64,000 bases of DNA. It comes from Microbacterium schleiferi. Its GTDB lineage: Bacteria; Actinomycetota; Actinomycetes; Actinomycetales; Microbacteriaceae. The notes beneath the pieces are model-generated. The model had not been told where the DNA came from. It made no database searches and saw only the letters and a program-made list of their open reading frames with translations. The translations under genes were made by a program, and so were the position numbers. Below are positions 46,549 through 55,413 of this stretch, piece after piece. Position 1 is the first letter of the stretch; the number at the start of each line of letters is the position of its first letter. The stretch covers positions 434,001 to 498,000 of the forward strand of contig NZ_CP064760.1 of assembly GCF_015565955.1 (NCBI RefSeq), written 5' to 3'.

Positions 46549-46638
46549 GAGTGTCCTCCCGTTCGCGAGTTCCGTGCCCCACTCTAGGTCGGCGACGGAT
46601 GCTGCGTCAGGGGGCTATCCCCCGTGTCAGTGCTCGTA

Positions 46639-47364
46639 TCAGTGCAGGTCGAGGTCGCCCCACGTGCCGGGGGCGGGGAGGTCGGCGTAGCGGATGTCGA
46701 CAGCATCCGTTCCGACGGATGCCGCACACACGAGCAGCGAAAGGGTGGGGTAGCCGAGGGGCCGGTTGTCGCGGATGATGGCGCGGTCATCGACGGGGCC
46801 GAGCTCCGCGCTGCGGGCGAGAACGTCAAGCCAGGGCTGGTACCAGGGCGTGCCGTCGGCGGGCCGGGCATCCGGGGCGGCGAGACGGAAGTGTTCGAGC
46901 CAGTGCGAGATGCGGGCGGTGGCGGGATCGTCGACGTCGTCGTGGGCGATCATGTGGATGCCGGGTTCGATCTCCGTCTCTCGCCGGATGGCCCCGTCCC
47001 ACGAGATGACGCGGGCCGAGGTCGCATCGACCTCGAGCAGGTTGAAGCCGCGCATGGCGGGGCGTTCATCGGGCGAGTGGCCGAGAACGGAGTCGAGCGG
47101 GAGAGTGCCGCGCGAGAGGACTGCCGTGTCGGGCAGGTGGTCGCCACCGGCGCGGTTGAGCAGGACGGCGAGGCGGCGGGTGTCGGCATCCGTCGCGAGC
47201 CAGGCGCCGCCCGCGCGGATGTCTTGTACGCCGAGGATCGACGGATGCTCGGGCCACCAATGCCCGAGGGGGTTCCAGGGGCGGTTCGGGTCTTCGTCGC
47301 GGATCGCGAGCAGACGAACGGGCGTGCCCGGGTCGGTCGGGACGTCGATGATGACAGTGCACAT
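46639..47364 (-). CDS. NRDE (TANGO2-like) family protein
   Basis: 241 residues. Starts MCTVIIDVP, with Cys2 as the likely Ntn-type nucleophile. The family motif appears as IRDEDPNRPWNPLGHWW; later come GVQDIRAGGAWLA and GFNLLEVD. Function in bacteria is unclear (TANGO2 proteins are linked to haem or lipid handling in eukaryotes). It is divergent from coaBC. Confidence 0.88.
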   Translation of the reverse strand: MCTVIIDVPTDPGTPVRLLAIRDEDPNRPWNPLGHWWPEHPSILGVQDIRAGGAWLATDADTRRLAVLLNRAGGDHLPDTAVLSRGTLPLDSVLGHSPDERPAMRGFNLLEVDATSARVISWDGAIRRETEIEPGIHMIAHDDVDDPATARISHWLEHFRLAAPDARPADGTPWYQPWLDVLARSAELGPVDDRAIIRDNRPLGYPTLSLLVCAASVGTDAVDIRYADLPAPGTWGDLDLH

Positions 47365-47400
47365 GGGGGTTCCCTGCGCCAGTCGTGGGAGACTGGGCGC

Positions 47401-48630
47401 GTGTTCGTTGTCGTCGGAGTCACGGGCGGAATCGCCGCATACAAGACGGTACATCTGGTCAGGCGCCTGATCGGCGAGGGCCATGAGGTGCACGTTGTGC
47501 CGACCTCTGACGCGCTGCGGTTCGTCGGGCAGCCGACGTGGGAGGCCATCAGTCGCAATCCCGTGACGACGTCGGTGCATGAGGATGTCGCGACGGTGCG
47601 GCACGTGTCTCTCGGGCAACGGGCAGACCTGGTGATCGTCGCGCCGGCTACCGCGAACACGCTCGCGAAGATGGCCGCGGGCCTTGCTGATGATCTGCTC
47701 GGCACGACGCTGCTGGCGACGACCGCGCCGGTCGTGGTGGCGCCGGCGATGCACACGGAGATGTGGCGGCATCCGGCGACGCAGGAGAACATGCGGGTGT
47801 TGCGATCACGTGGGGTGCACGTCGTCGGGCCGGCCAATGGTCCGCTGACCGGTGGTGATTCGGGCCCGGGACGGATGAGCGAGCCCGATGAGATCGCGGA
47901 TGTTGCGCTCGCGGTGGTCGCTGCGGCGGGACCCGGGCGCGCTCAGGATCTTGCGGGGCTGCGGGTTGTCGTGTCGGCGGGTGGGACGCGGGAGCCGCTG
48001 GATCCGGTGCGGTTTCTCGGGAACCGGTCGAGCGGGCGGCAGGGCGTTGCGCTCGCGGTCGCTGCGGCTGATCGGGGTGCCGAGGTGACACTCGTTGCGG
48101 CTCACATTGATGGCGAGGTGATCGGCGAGGTGCTCGGCGGGGTGCGGGGCCGGGTGACGGTGGTGTCGGTGGGGACGGCGCTGGAGATGCAGGATGCCGT
48201 GACGGATGCCGCATCCGGTGCTGACGTCGTGGTGATGGCGGCCGCGGTGGCTGACTACCGGCCGGCCGAGGTTGCGGAGTCGAAGCTCACCAAGGAGGCG
48301 CAGGGCGATCGGTTGACCCTGGAACTCGTCGAGAATCCCGACATCGTTGCGGGGCTCGCGGCGGCGCGGCGACCGGGGCAGACGGTCGTGGCGTTCGCGG
48401 CGGAGACCTCGTCGGGCGACGAGCTGCTGGAGCGGGCGCGGCGCAAGCGGGAGCGCAAGGATGTCGATCTGCTCGTCGTCAACGAGGTGGGGTGGACGCG
48501 CGGCTTCGAGACTGCCGACAACGAGATTGTCGTGATCGGTCGCGCCGGTGGGGTCGCCGCGCAGACGTCGGGGTCGAAGCGTGAGGTCGCGGATGCCGTG
48601 TGGGATGCGGTGGTGGCTACCCGTCGCTAG
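47401..48630 (+). CDS. coaBC: Phosphopantothenoylcysteine decarboxylase / phosphopantothenate-cysteine ligase
   Basis: 409 residues, bifunctional. The N-terminal flavoprotein half (CoaC) has GVTGGIAAYKT, the catalytic His in VRHVSLG, APATANTLAKMAAGLADDLL and PAMHTEMW. The C-terminal half (CoaB) has VVSAGGTREPLDPVRFLGNRSSG (GGTREPLDPV), AAAVADYRP and KLTKE. It makes 4'-phosphopantetheine from phosphopantothenate, CTP and cysteine in the cytosol during coenzyme A synthesis. The start is GTG 47401. Confidence 0.95.
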   Translation: MFVVVGVTGGIAAYKTVHLVRRLIGEGHEVHVVPTSDALRFVGQPTWEAISRNPVTTSVHEDVATVRHVSLGQRADLVIVAPATANTLAKMAAGLADDLLGTTLLATTAPVVVAPAMHTEMWRHPATQENMRVLRSRGVHVVGPANGPLTGGDSGPGRMSEPDEIADVALAVVAAAGPGRAQDLAGLRVVVSAGGTREPLDPVRFLGNRSSGRQGVALAVAAADRGAEVTLVAAHIDGEVIGEVLGGVRGRVTVVSVGTALEMQDAVTDAASGADVVVMAAAVADYRPAEVAESKLTKEAQGDRLTLELVENPDIVAGLAAARRPGQTVVAFAAETSSGDELLERARRKRERKDVDLLVVNEVGWTRGFETADNEIVVIGRAGGVAAQTSGSKREVADAVWDAVVATRR

Positions 48631-48645
48631 GTGGCCGAGAGGTCG

Positions 48646-49053
48646 CTACGGGAGGATCTCGATGGCGGTGTGGTCGTCGAAGCGCAAGACCTCGAAGTGC
48701 CGCCGATCGAGGGTCGCGATCTGCCGGGTGCGGTAGGCGTCTGCGAGCACGATGTTGGAGGCATCCGTGAGGCCGATCGGCTGGTCTGCGTAACGTCGCA
48801 CGATCTCTGTGGCGACACGGATGCGTGCGCTGGTCATGTCGGCCAGTTCCCACGCGCCAGAGGTGAGTTCGTCGAGCACGACGAGTTCGGCATCCGACCC
48901 GTGTCGGGTGAGGACAAGGTAGTCGAGTTCGGCGATCACGTACGGCGAGACGATGAGCGGGGCGTCCGTGTTCTCAATGATGCGAGCCACATCGGTGTGG
49001 CGCGGCTCGTTCGCGTCGAAGTAAGCGAGGAGTGCGCTCGTGTCGACGATCAC
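48646..49053 (-). CDS. PIN-domain ribonuclease toxin (VapC-like)
   Basis: 135 residues. PIN acidic residues appear as IVDTSALLAYF, VIAELDYL, IGLTDASNIVLA and IATLDRRHF. It should be an RNase held in check by the ribbon-helix-helix protein whose gene overlaps its start by four bases. Confidence 0.9.
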   Translation of the reverse strand: MIVDTSALLAYFDANEPRHTDVARIIENTDAPLIVSPYVIAELDYLVLTRHGSDAELVVLDELTSGAWELADMTSARIRVATEIVRRYADQPIGLTDASNIVLADAYRTRQIATLDRRHFEVLRFDDHTAIEILP

Positions 49054-49262
49054 TCGCCGAACCCTGCGAGGAGTTCATCGGCGCGTTCGGCGATCGGTTC
49101 GCTGCCCGTGAAGATGGCACCGCGGGGCGCGCGGGGAGTCTGCGAAAGGCCGTGGCGAAGAGTCTCGCGAATGACGTCAGCTTCTGAGCTGCCCTGACGC
49201 GCGGCTTCGAGCTCGATGGCACGCTTCAGATCGTCGGGGAGGTACAGCGTGGTCTTCACCAT
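49050..49262 (-). CDS. Ribbon-helix-helix antitoxin (VapB-like)
   Basis: 70 residues. The N-terminal ribbon (MVKTTLYLPDDLKRAIELEA) and first helices match RHH/CopG DNA-binding proteins. A flexible C-terminal tail would bind the PIN toxin. Upstream and coupled to the toxin gene, the standard antitoxin-first order. Confidence 0.88.
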   Translation of the reverse strand: MVKTTLYLPDDLKRAIELEAARQGSSEADVIRETLRHGLSQTPRAPRGAIFTGSEPIAERADELLAGFGE

Positions 49263-49290
49263 GCCACATATGGTACCACCCGTGGCTCTT

Positions 49291-51106
49291 TCACTCGCCG
49301 GTGAGGTAGCGAGCGACGGCGGTCTGAACGTCTGTCCCCTCGGTGTCGGCCAGTGATCGGATGCCTGCCGCGACAGCCACGACGGTGGCCTCGAGGACGA
49401 GCTTGCCTCGGTAGCGCGCGATGAGTTGTGAGAGCGAATCGAAGGCTCGTCCGTGGGAAGCGCGGCGAAGGATGTCTTCGGCTGCCGCGTCGGCGGGGGC
49501 GCTCAGGTGAGGCATCCGTGCTGCGCCGAAGCGCGTGCCAGCGCGTGTTGCCCAGGTGTCGAGGGTGCCGAGCCCGGCGCCGATGACGTGGGAGACGGCG
49601 GGCATGGTGCTGGCGGGTTCGGGTTCGGGCGGTACCGACTCGATGAGCGCTCGGGCAAGGTCGATGTTGCCGCCGTGGAGTGCGTCGGATGTCAGACGCA
49701 GGACGGTGAGGGCGCGCTGTCGGTCGTCGCCGACGGGTGTGAAGCGTTCGAGGTTCCGCCGTTCGGTCGCGCGGGCCAGGGCGGCGTTGAGCTTGTCGAG
49801 ATCGGGGACGACACCGTTCTCGAGATCGATGCCCTCTTCGGCGAGGAGGGGCGCCATCTCGGAGAGAAGCTCGGCGGCCATGCCGGGCTTGTGGACCACG
49901 CCGAGTTCTGCCATCCGCGCGCGCAGGGCGGGGTCGGCGAAGGGGTTGCTGTCGTCGGCATCCGTATCGATGTCGTCGGTCTGCTCGAACGACTCGGCTC
50001 CCTCAGCGAGGGCCGCGAGCAGGCCGGTAGCAAAGACGCCGCGCAAGGCCTCTGGAACGACGAATCGGGTGGCGGGGTGGTTGTGGATCGGTTCGGCCAG
50101 GTCGAGATCGGCGAGCATCTGCCAGTCGCGTTCGACACGGGGGACGAATAGTTCGTCGATCTCGGTGCGGGGTGCGGGCTTGTCGACGGCGTCGGGGATG
50201 AGGGCCGCGAGCGCATGTGTGACGCGCACCCGGAAGAGTGAAGCATCCCAGGCGGAGGGGCCGGGGGAGGTCGCCGAGGACGGTATCGGATACGACGAGA
50301 GCGACCACCTCGGATGCGACATCCAGGGGTGGTGTCGGCTCGGTTCGCCAGCGCTGAGATGCGCGCCCGGGCCGTACCCGGGATGCAGTGAGCTCGAGCA
50401 CGTCGGTGTCGAGGAGGGCTCGCCACCAAGCGGCGAGCGGCTCGAGGTGCCACATCGACTGCACGTAGGTGATGCCGTCTGCGATCGCGGTCTGTCCGTG
50501 CAGGTCACCGGTCGCGGGGAGGGTGCGTGCTCCTGCGGCGCGGAGTCCGAGGGCTGCTGCGGCGGGTTCGATGTCGGACAAGCGGAGGGCGCCGGTGTCG
50601 GTGATGGGGCGGGAGGTGCTGATCCAGTCGAGGAGCTTTGTCACGCCGTCGATGACTTTCGTGTGGGCGAGGGCGTCGGCGATGACGGCGGGGTCGCGGG
50701 TTTCGGCATCCGTGATGATCGCCTCGAGCATGGCGCTGATGCCGGTGTCGTCGTCGAGGACGTCTTCGAGTTCGTCATGGGCCTGGTGCCAGCGGGGGTC
50801 GCGGGAGGTCTCGAGTCGGAAGTGCACGTAGTCGTGGAAGAGGTCGACCATGCCGGTGGCGTTGGGCCCGATGTCGAGCAGCATGTCGGCGATGTCGGCG
50901 GTGTCACTCGGCTCCAGGATGTCGAGCCCGGATCTCTTGGTGATGTCGAACAGGTGGCCGACTGCCCCGGCTGCGTTATGCGGGTCGCTCAGTGGGGTGT
51001 CGGATGCTGCGAGCCACCGCTCGAAGTCGCGGGCAATGCGGCGGTCGACGAAGGACAGGCCGCGATTCGCGGGGTTTCCGGATGGCGCCTTCTTGCGTTT
51101 GGACAC
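49291..51106 (-). CDS. Unrecognised ~600-residue cytosolic protein, one frame break
   Basis: Begins MSKRKKAPSGNPANRGLSFV. The N-terminal part is mainly helical and acidic (DTADIADMLLDIGPNATGMVDLF). The C-terminal part contains RNLERFTPVGDDRQRALTVL. No membrane segment, signal or known catalytic motif is seen. The frame breaks at the G run at 50263-50267; here removing one base or adding two restores it (giving about 604 or 605 residues), unlike other breaks, which need one extra base. I cannot assign a function. It lies beside the VapBC pair and the first coiled-coil paralogue. Confidence 0.65.
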
Positions 51107-51163
51107 GAGTCTCCAGGGGTCGGCGTGGCGTGGTGCGGCGCGGTTCGGGAGGTTGCTGGAACG

Positions 51164-51541
51164 CTATTCGCCGGAGGGCTCGCCCCAGACGCGGCGGCTG
51201 AGTGCGGAGATGTCTTTGTCGAGGTGATCGATGCGAGTGCCCATCGCGTCGAACCGGGCGTTCATTTCCGCGCGGAGTCCGCCGATCGACGCGTTCATTT
51301 CTGCGCGGAGTCCGCTGATCGATGCATCCATTTCGCCGCGGAGTCCGTCCATCTCGCCGCGGAGCCCGTCCATTTTGCCGCGGAGTCCGTCGAAGCGGCC
51401 ATTCATCTCGCCGCGTAGCCCATTGATGGAAGCCGTCATCGTGCGGGTGAGGAGAGTTGTCATGACGGTCATGCCGCCGAGCATGAGCGTGGCGAAAAGG
51501 CCGATGAGTACCCAGCTTTGCGGTTCGGTCACGGCGGTCAC
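51164..51541 (-). CDS. Membrane-anchored coiled-coil protein, paralogue A
   Basis: 125 residues. An N-terminal membrane helix (WVLIGLFATLMLGGMTVMTTLL) is followed by heptad repeats of GLRGEMD/N type (about seven), then the shared end RFDAMGTRIDHLDKDISALSRRVWGEPSGE. Start is GTG after GGAGAG. The upstream ~38 bases resemble those of paralogues B and C. The C-terminus is strongly conserved among the three, so it is probably the functional interface. Family not recognised; the fold recalls DUF1640-type coiled coils. Confidence 0.78.
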   Translation of the reverse strand: MTAVTEPQSWVLIGLFATLMLGGMTVMTTLLTRTMTASINGLRGEMNGRFDGLRGKMDGLRGEMDGLRGEMDASISGLRAEMNASIGGLRAEMNARFDAMGTRIDHLDKDISALSRRVWGEPSGE

Positions 51542-51795
51542 CTCTCCAGTGTGCGACAGGTCACATCAGGATGCCAAGGTTCCCGCGCTGCGGCGTGGCC
51601 GGGAGCGGCCTCGGGGGTGTTCGGCGGACTCGAGCGCGCTGGGGAGGAGCCGTGCATTGCGTTGGCGCATGTGCGGTCGCGCCCCGCGTGGCTGGCGGAC
51701 GTGGAGTGCGCAATCACGCGTGCGTGATGCGCGGCGGGTGGCGGAGTCGTGCGTCGGGTAGGCAGCGCGCGGGGTGGCGGGGGCCGTGCACCGAG

Positions 51796-53223
51796 TCAGA
51801 ATGGTGCGTCGGATGCATCCGGCGGGCCGGCATCCGGGGGCGGTGGAGCGTCCGGGTCGTATGGATCGGGCGCGAAATGAACCCCTGGTGTGGGTGGGTA
51901 GTCGGTGTAGGTGGTTCCGACAGGTGAGGTCCATTCGAGGATGCCGCCGTCGAGTTGTTTCACTTTCCAGCCGGCGAATTGCTTCATCGAATGATGTCGT
52001 TGGCAGAGGTGTGCGAGGTTGCAGACATCTGTCTTGCCGCCGAGGGCGTAATCGATCGTATGGTCGACTTCGCAGCGGATGGCGGGGAGGCGGCATCCGG
52101 GGAATCGGCAGTGTCTGTCGCGGGCTCGCAGGTACCTGTCGATCGCTGCGGTGCGCTGGTAGCCGTCGGTGTGGAGGACGGCTCCGGTGGCGGGGTGGGT
52201 GACGAGGCGTTCCCACCAGGTGTCGCAGGCTTCGGCGATGGCGCGGGCGGTTTCGGCGTCGATGGGGGAGTAGCCGACGAGATCGGCAGGCTCTGCGGGG
52301 CCGTTCTCGTCGCCCTGGGGCTTGAGGAGGCTGAGGGCCGGAACGACGACCTGGATCTTCGCGCGGATGGCGCCGAGTGTGCCGGGCCCGTCGCCCATGG
52401 CGGTGGGGTCGGCGACGGGGGATCCGGCCAGGAGGAGGTCGACGGCGACATCAGCTCGGATCTGAGCTCGGGTGCGCGTGTCGGTCGCGAGAATCTGGGC
52501 GGGGATGCGTGCGTCGTCGTCGCCCACCGGGGCGCCGCCTGCTGCATTGACGGCAGCTATAGCGGCAGTGCGGGCATCGATGATGCCGGTGGTCACCTGG
52601 TTCAGGCGGTCGTCGATACCGGCGATCATCGGGGTGGGCCCGACCAGGTAGAGCCCCGACATCCCGTCGGGCAGGCGGCCGGTGGTGATGCGTCGGTCTT
52701 CGCGTGCGGAGGCGTGGCGTTCGGCGAAGCTGCGGGGATGCATCCGCTGGGCCAGGATCTCGAGTTCTGCCTTGACACGGCCGACGGTGTCGCGTCGGCA
52801 CCGCTCGAGTGCTTCGGCTTCGAACGCGGGCACGGCGTCGTCGGGGAGGTCGGCGGCGGCATCCTGGATCGCGTAGACGTGCTGGCGGGTGATCTCACCC
52901 CGGCCGCGGGCTTCGAGGGTGCCGGGGTAGCGTTCGGCGAGCACGGTGGCGTCGCCGATCTGGCGTTGCATCGACCTGTCGGACACACGTGCCGGAACCC
53001 CGATGGTGGCGGCGATGCTGCGCAGCGCCATGTCGTGCTCACGAACCCGGGAAGGCTTGCCCGCCGAGACCTCGCGTGCCAACTCGCCCGCGCGGGCGAG
53101 AGCGCGGACACGGGAGGCTTCGGCGGCGGCGAGTGCGGCATCCGCCTGCTGAACGGCAGCGACGATCGCGGTCAGCTCGGCGGTCTGCGCCTCGCTGAAC
53201 TCGATGACTCCGTTCGAATACAT
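51796..53223 (-). CDS. DUF222/HNH endonuclease domain protein (13E12-like)
   Basis: 475 residues. The N-terminal DUF222 helical domain is followed by an HNH site, with CRFPGCRLPAIRCEVDHTIDYALGG and LCQRHHSMK giving the two Cys, the DH and the HH pair. The tail is rich in Pro/Asp. Such proteins are abundant in actinobacteria, often in multiple copies, and may be mobile or defence related; the biological role is not settled. Confidence 0.9.
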   Translation of the reverse strand: MYSNGVIEFSEAQTAELTAIVAAVQQADAALAAAEASRVRALARAGELAREVSAGKPSRVREHDMALRSIAATIGVPARVSDRSMQRQIGDATVLAERYPGTLEARGRGEITRQHVYAIQDAAADLPDDAVPAFEAEALERCRRDTVGRVKAELEILAQRMHPRSFAERHASAREDRRITTGRLPDGMSGLYLVGPTPMIAGIDDRLNQVTTGIIDARTAAIAAVNAAGGAPVGDDDARIPAQILATDTRTRAQIRADVAVDLLLAGSPVADPTAMGDGPGTLGAIRAKIQVVVPALSLLKPQGDENGPAEPADLVGYSPIDAETARAIAEACDTWWERLVTHPATGAVLHTDGYQRTAAIDRYLRARDRHCRFPGCRLPAIRCEVDHTIDYALGGKTDVCNLAHLCQRHHSMKQFAGWKVKQLDGGILEWTSPVGTTYTDYPPTPGVHFAPDPYDPDAPPPPDAGPPDASDAPF

Positions 53224-53375
53224 GTACTAATTATGACATCGACCTCCGACATTGAGCCGCCGAGGGCCGCAGATGTGGAGAGCTCGAAGGCATGGGGTTC
53301 TGTGGGAGTGTCCAAGGGGTAGTGTGAAAACTCCATAGAACAAACATACGATACTGAGACCCACTCCCGGCCTCG

Positions 53376-53597
53376 TCAGTCCAAGAGTTCGGTTGGCGTC
53401 CGTGCCGGCCAGTCGGTCGAGCCGGTGAGCGATCCGCGGCGGTATCGTGCGGCGACCCGAGATGGCGTCGCAGCCCAGGAGTTGTCGTAGAAGATGGCCT
53501 CGTCGGCGATCTCACGAGGCCGGGCGATCAGACGCCACAGTCGTTCGTATCGTGCCCGGATCGACTCCTCTGGCACATCGTGTCCGCCCCGCCTCAC
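53376..53597 (-). pseudogene. C-terminal remnant of a zeta-like toxin
   Basis: Only about 73 residues remain: GGHDVPEESIRARYERLW, ADEAIFYDNSWAATPSRVA and WPARTPTELLD. These match the end of zeta-type kinases (UDP-sugar kinases), whose P-loop half is missing. The remnant overlaps the 3' end of the ParD-like antitoxin gene in another frame, so an internal deletion has removed most of the toxin. Confidence 0.7.
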
Positions 53598-53934
53598 GCG
53601 ATACGAGACGCACGGGCTCGTCGCTTTCCGCCCAGGGGATGCCAGCCTTCTCGAGTTCGCTCGTGAAATCGAGGCCTGCGACGGTGTGCTCGATTCGTTC
53701 GTCCCAGGTCGCCCTCACGACGGCTTGTGCCTCTTCGGTCAGAGCGTCGTAGGTGCGACGGCCCGCGAGCACCTGCTCGACGGCATCGTCGGTGGTCTGG
53801 CGGGCTGCTTCGAGCTGCTGGCCGATGCGCGCCCAGTGGTCGATTTGCTGGGCCGTGCTGCGGCTGTGCTGGGCGGCGGCCTGTTGCGCGTCGTCATGAA
53901 GACGGCGGTCGACGCGACTGGGCATTGTTGCCAT
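53512..53934 (-). CDS. ParD-like antitoxin with 3' end altered by deletion
   Basis: Start MATMPSRVDRRLHDDAQQAAA followed by HSRSTAQQIDHWARIGQQLE, which matches ParD-like antitoxins. The original C-terminus is probably AGIPWAESDEPVRLVSREAG; after that the frame runs into the toxin remnant and reads unrelated residues to the stop. The antitoxin may still fold without a partner. Confidence 0.68.
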   Translation of the reverse strand: MATMPSRVDRRLHDDAQQAAAQHSRSTAQQIDHWARIGQQLEAARQTTDDAVEQVLAGRRTYDALTEEAQAVVRATWDERIEHTVAGLDFTSELEKAGIPWAESDEPVRLVSREAGRTRCARGVDPGTIRTTVASDRPAS

Positions 53935-53995
53935 ACGCATTGCGTAGAGATCGGCTACAGCTGCTGGGTTACCCCTGGTGAATCGCGACGGATGC

Positions 53996-54274
53996 CTACT
54001 CCCCGGAGGGCTCTCCCCACACCCGTCGGCTCAGCGCGGCGACATCTCGGTCGAGGTGATCGATGCGGGTACCCATCGCGTCGAAGCGCGCGTTCATCTC
54101 TCCGCGCAGGCTCTCGATCTTGGTGTCAAGGCCGTCGATTCGTCCTTCAACGCCGGAGATGCTCGCGGTTACCGCGCGCATGATGAGGTTCGTCGACAGT
54201 GTGAGGCCGCCGAGCATGATGGTCGCGAAGATGCCGATGAGCACCCAGCTCTGCGGTTCGGTCACGACGGTCAC
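53996..54274 (-). CDS. Membrane-anchored coiled-coil protein, paralogue B
   Basis: 92 residues. Same plan as paralogue A: WVLIGIFATIMLGGLTL membrane helix, a shorter coil (ISGVEGRIDGLDTKIESLRGEM) and the same end (RIDHLDRDVAALSRRVWGEPSGE). GTG start after GGGAGG. It lacks the expanded GLRGEM repeats, so it may be closer to the ancestral form. Confidence 0.75.
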   Translation of the reverse strand: MTVVTEPQSWVLIGIFATIMLGGLTLSTNLIMRAVTASISGVEGRIDGLDTKIESLRGEMNARFDAMGTRIDHLDRDVAALSRRVWGEPSGE

Positions 54275-54390
54275 CCTCCCAGTGTGCGGTATCGCGATTC
54301 AGGATGCCACCGCTTCGCCCTTGCACGGTGGAGTCGCAATCGCATGTGGCAGACGCCCTGGCGCGAGGTGCTGGGGAGGAGAGACGAGCT

Positions 54391-54777
54391 CTACGCTGGC
54401 GCCAGTATGCGCAGCCCCGATCGCTTGGCTGCCGCCGCGAGCTCGTCATCGTAGGTGAGCACCTCGTCGGCGCCGACACGAAGAGCAGTCGCGAGGTGAA
54501 TCGCGTCGTTCGATCGCAATGGTGCGTGCGTGCCCGCCGAGAGAAGGTCGCCGCGTGTGACGTCGATCAGTGTCACCGCGTCGAGCACAGTGGCGATGGC
54601 GTCGATCTCGATCAGGCTCGGGTTTCGGCCGGCAGCACAGTGCAGCTCGGTGTGGAGGAGCCATGAAGCCACCACGTCTCGTGCCGTGGTGGTGAGTTCG
54701 CGCACGAGCGCGTCGGATTCTGCCTCGTCGATCAGCAGCTTCATCGCCGCTGAGGTATCGAGGTAGGTAACGGTCAC
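54391..54777 (-). CDS. PIN-domain ribonuclease toxin (VapC-like)
   Basis: 128 residues. PIN acidic sites: TYLDTSAAMKLL, ASWLLHTELHC, RSNDAIHLATAL and VLTYDDELAAA. Overlaps the Phd-like antitoxin gene by four bases. Confidence 0.9.
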   Translation of the reverse strand: MTVTYLDTSAAMKLLIDEAESDALVRELTTTARDVVASWLLHTELHCAAGRNPSLIEIDAIATVLDAVTLIDVTRGDLLSAGTHAPLRSNDAIHLATALRVGADEVLTYDDELAAAAKRSGLRILAPA

Positions 54778-55040
54778 CAGCTGCCTCGGGCGTCGCGGAT
54801 GATCTCGGCTGTGTCGCGCGCAGATGCCGCGCGACGGATGCCTGAGAGCGTCGACAGGGGCGCTATGGTCCGCCGCGCACCGCCCTCAGAGACGAGGGCG
54901 TCGGGGCCTCGCGGGGTGAGGGGCGAGACGAGTGCAACGACCTTGCCCCGGTTGCTGATCTGCACCGTCTCGCCGGCTTCGACCCGGCGCAGAATCTCGC
55001 CGCTGCGGTTGCGAAGCTCTCGGTGGCTCACGGTGTCCAT
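54774..55040 (-). CDS. Phd/YefM-type antitoxin
   Basis: 88 residues: MDTVSHRELRNRSGEILRRV, then AGETVQISNRGKVVALVSPL, typical of the Phd/YefM N-terminal dimer. The C-terminus is Ala/Arg-rich and would cover the PIN toxin. ATG 55040 chosen because upstream in-frame sequence looks non-coding. Confidence 0.87.
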   Translation of the reverse strand: MDTVSHRELRNRSGEILRRVEAGETVQISNRGKVVALVSPLTPRGPDALVSEGGARRTIAPLSTLSGIRRAASARDTAEIIRDARGSW

Positions 55041-55122
55041 ATCGAGCAGTGTAGCGCGCTGTAGCACAGTGGAGCTCGGCGGTCGAGACACCGAAACGTG
55101 AATCGGGCGACGGTCGAGGGGC

Positions 55123-55413
55123 TTACTCTCCCGAGGGTTCTCCCCATACTCGCCGGCTCAGTGCGGCGACATCGCGGTCGAGGTGGTCGATGCGAGTTGC
55201 CATTGCGTCGAAACGGCCGTTCATCTCGCCGCGCAGGCCGTCGAAGCGGCCGTTCATCTCGCCACGCAGTCCGTTCATCTCGCCGCGCAGTCCGTCGATG
55301 GATGCTGTCATCGACCGCATGAGCAAGGTGGTCATGACCGTCATACCGCCGAGCATGATCGTCGTGAAGAGTCCGATGAGCACCCAGCCCTGTGGTTCCG
55401 TCACGATGGTCAC
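55123..55413 (-). CDS. Membrane-anchored coiled-coil protein, paralogue C
   Basis: 96 residues: WVLIGLFTTIMLGGMTVMTTLL helix, GLRGEMN repeats (about four) and the same conserved end (RIDHLDRDVAALSRRVWGEPSGE). Start GTG 55413 by alignment to the other paralogues, with GGAAAG upstream. The region 55414-55669 upstream holds no gene I can support. Confidence 0.76.
   Translation of the reverse strand: MTIVTEPQGWVLIGLFTTIMLGGMTVMTTLLMRSMTASIDGLRGEMNGLRGEMNGRFDGLRGEMNGRFDAMATRIDHLDRDVAALSRRVWGEPSGE

Noticed and set aside
50263..51106. Treating the unrecognised 49291-51106 protein as two genes
   Set aside because: Both halves are single-frame, have similar composition and join at a G run; a single frame-corrected protein is simpler.
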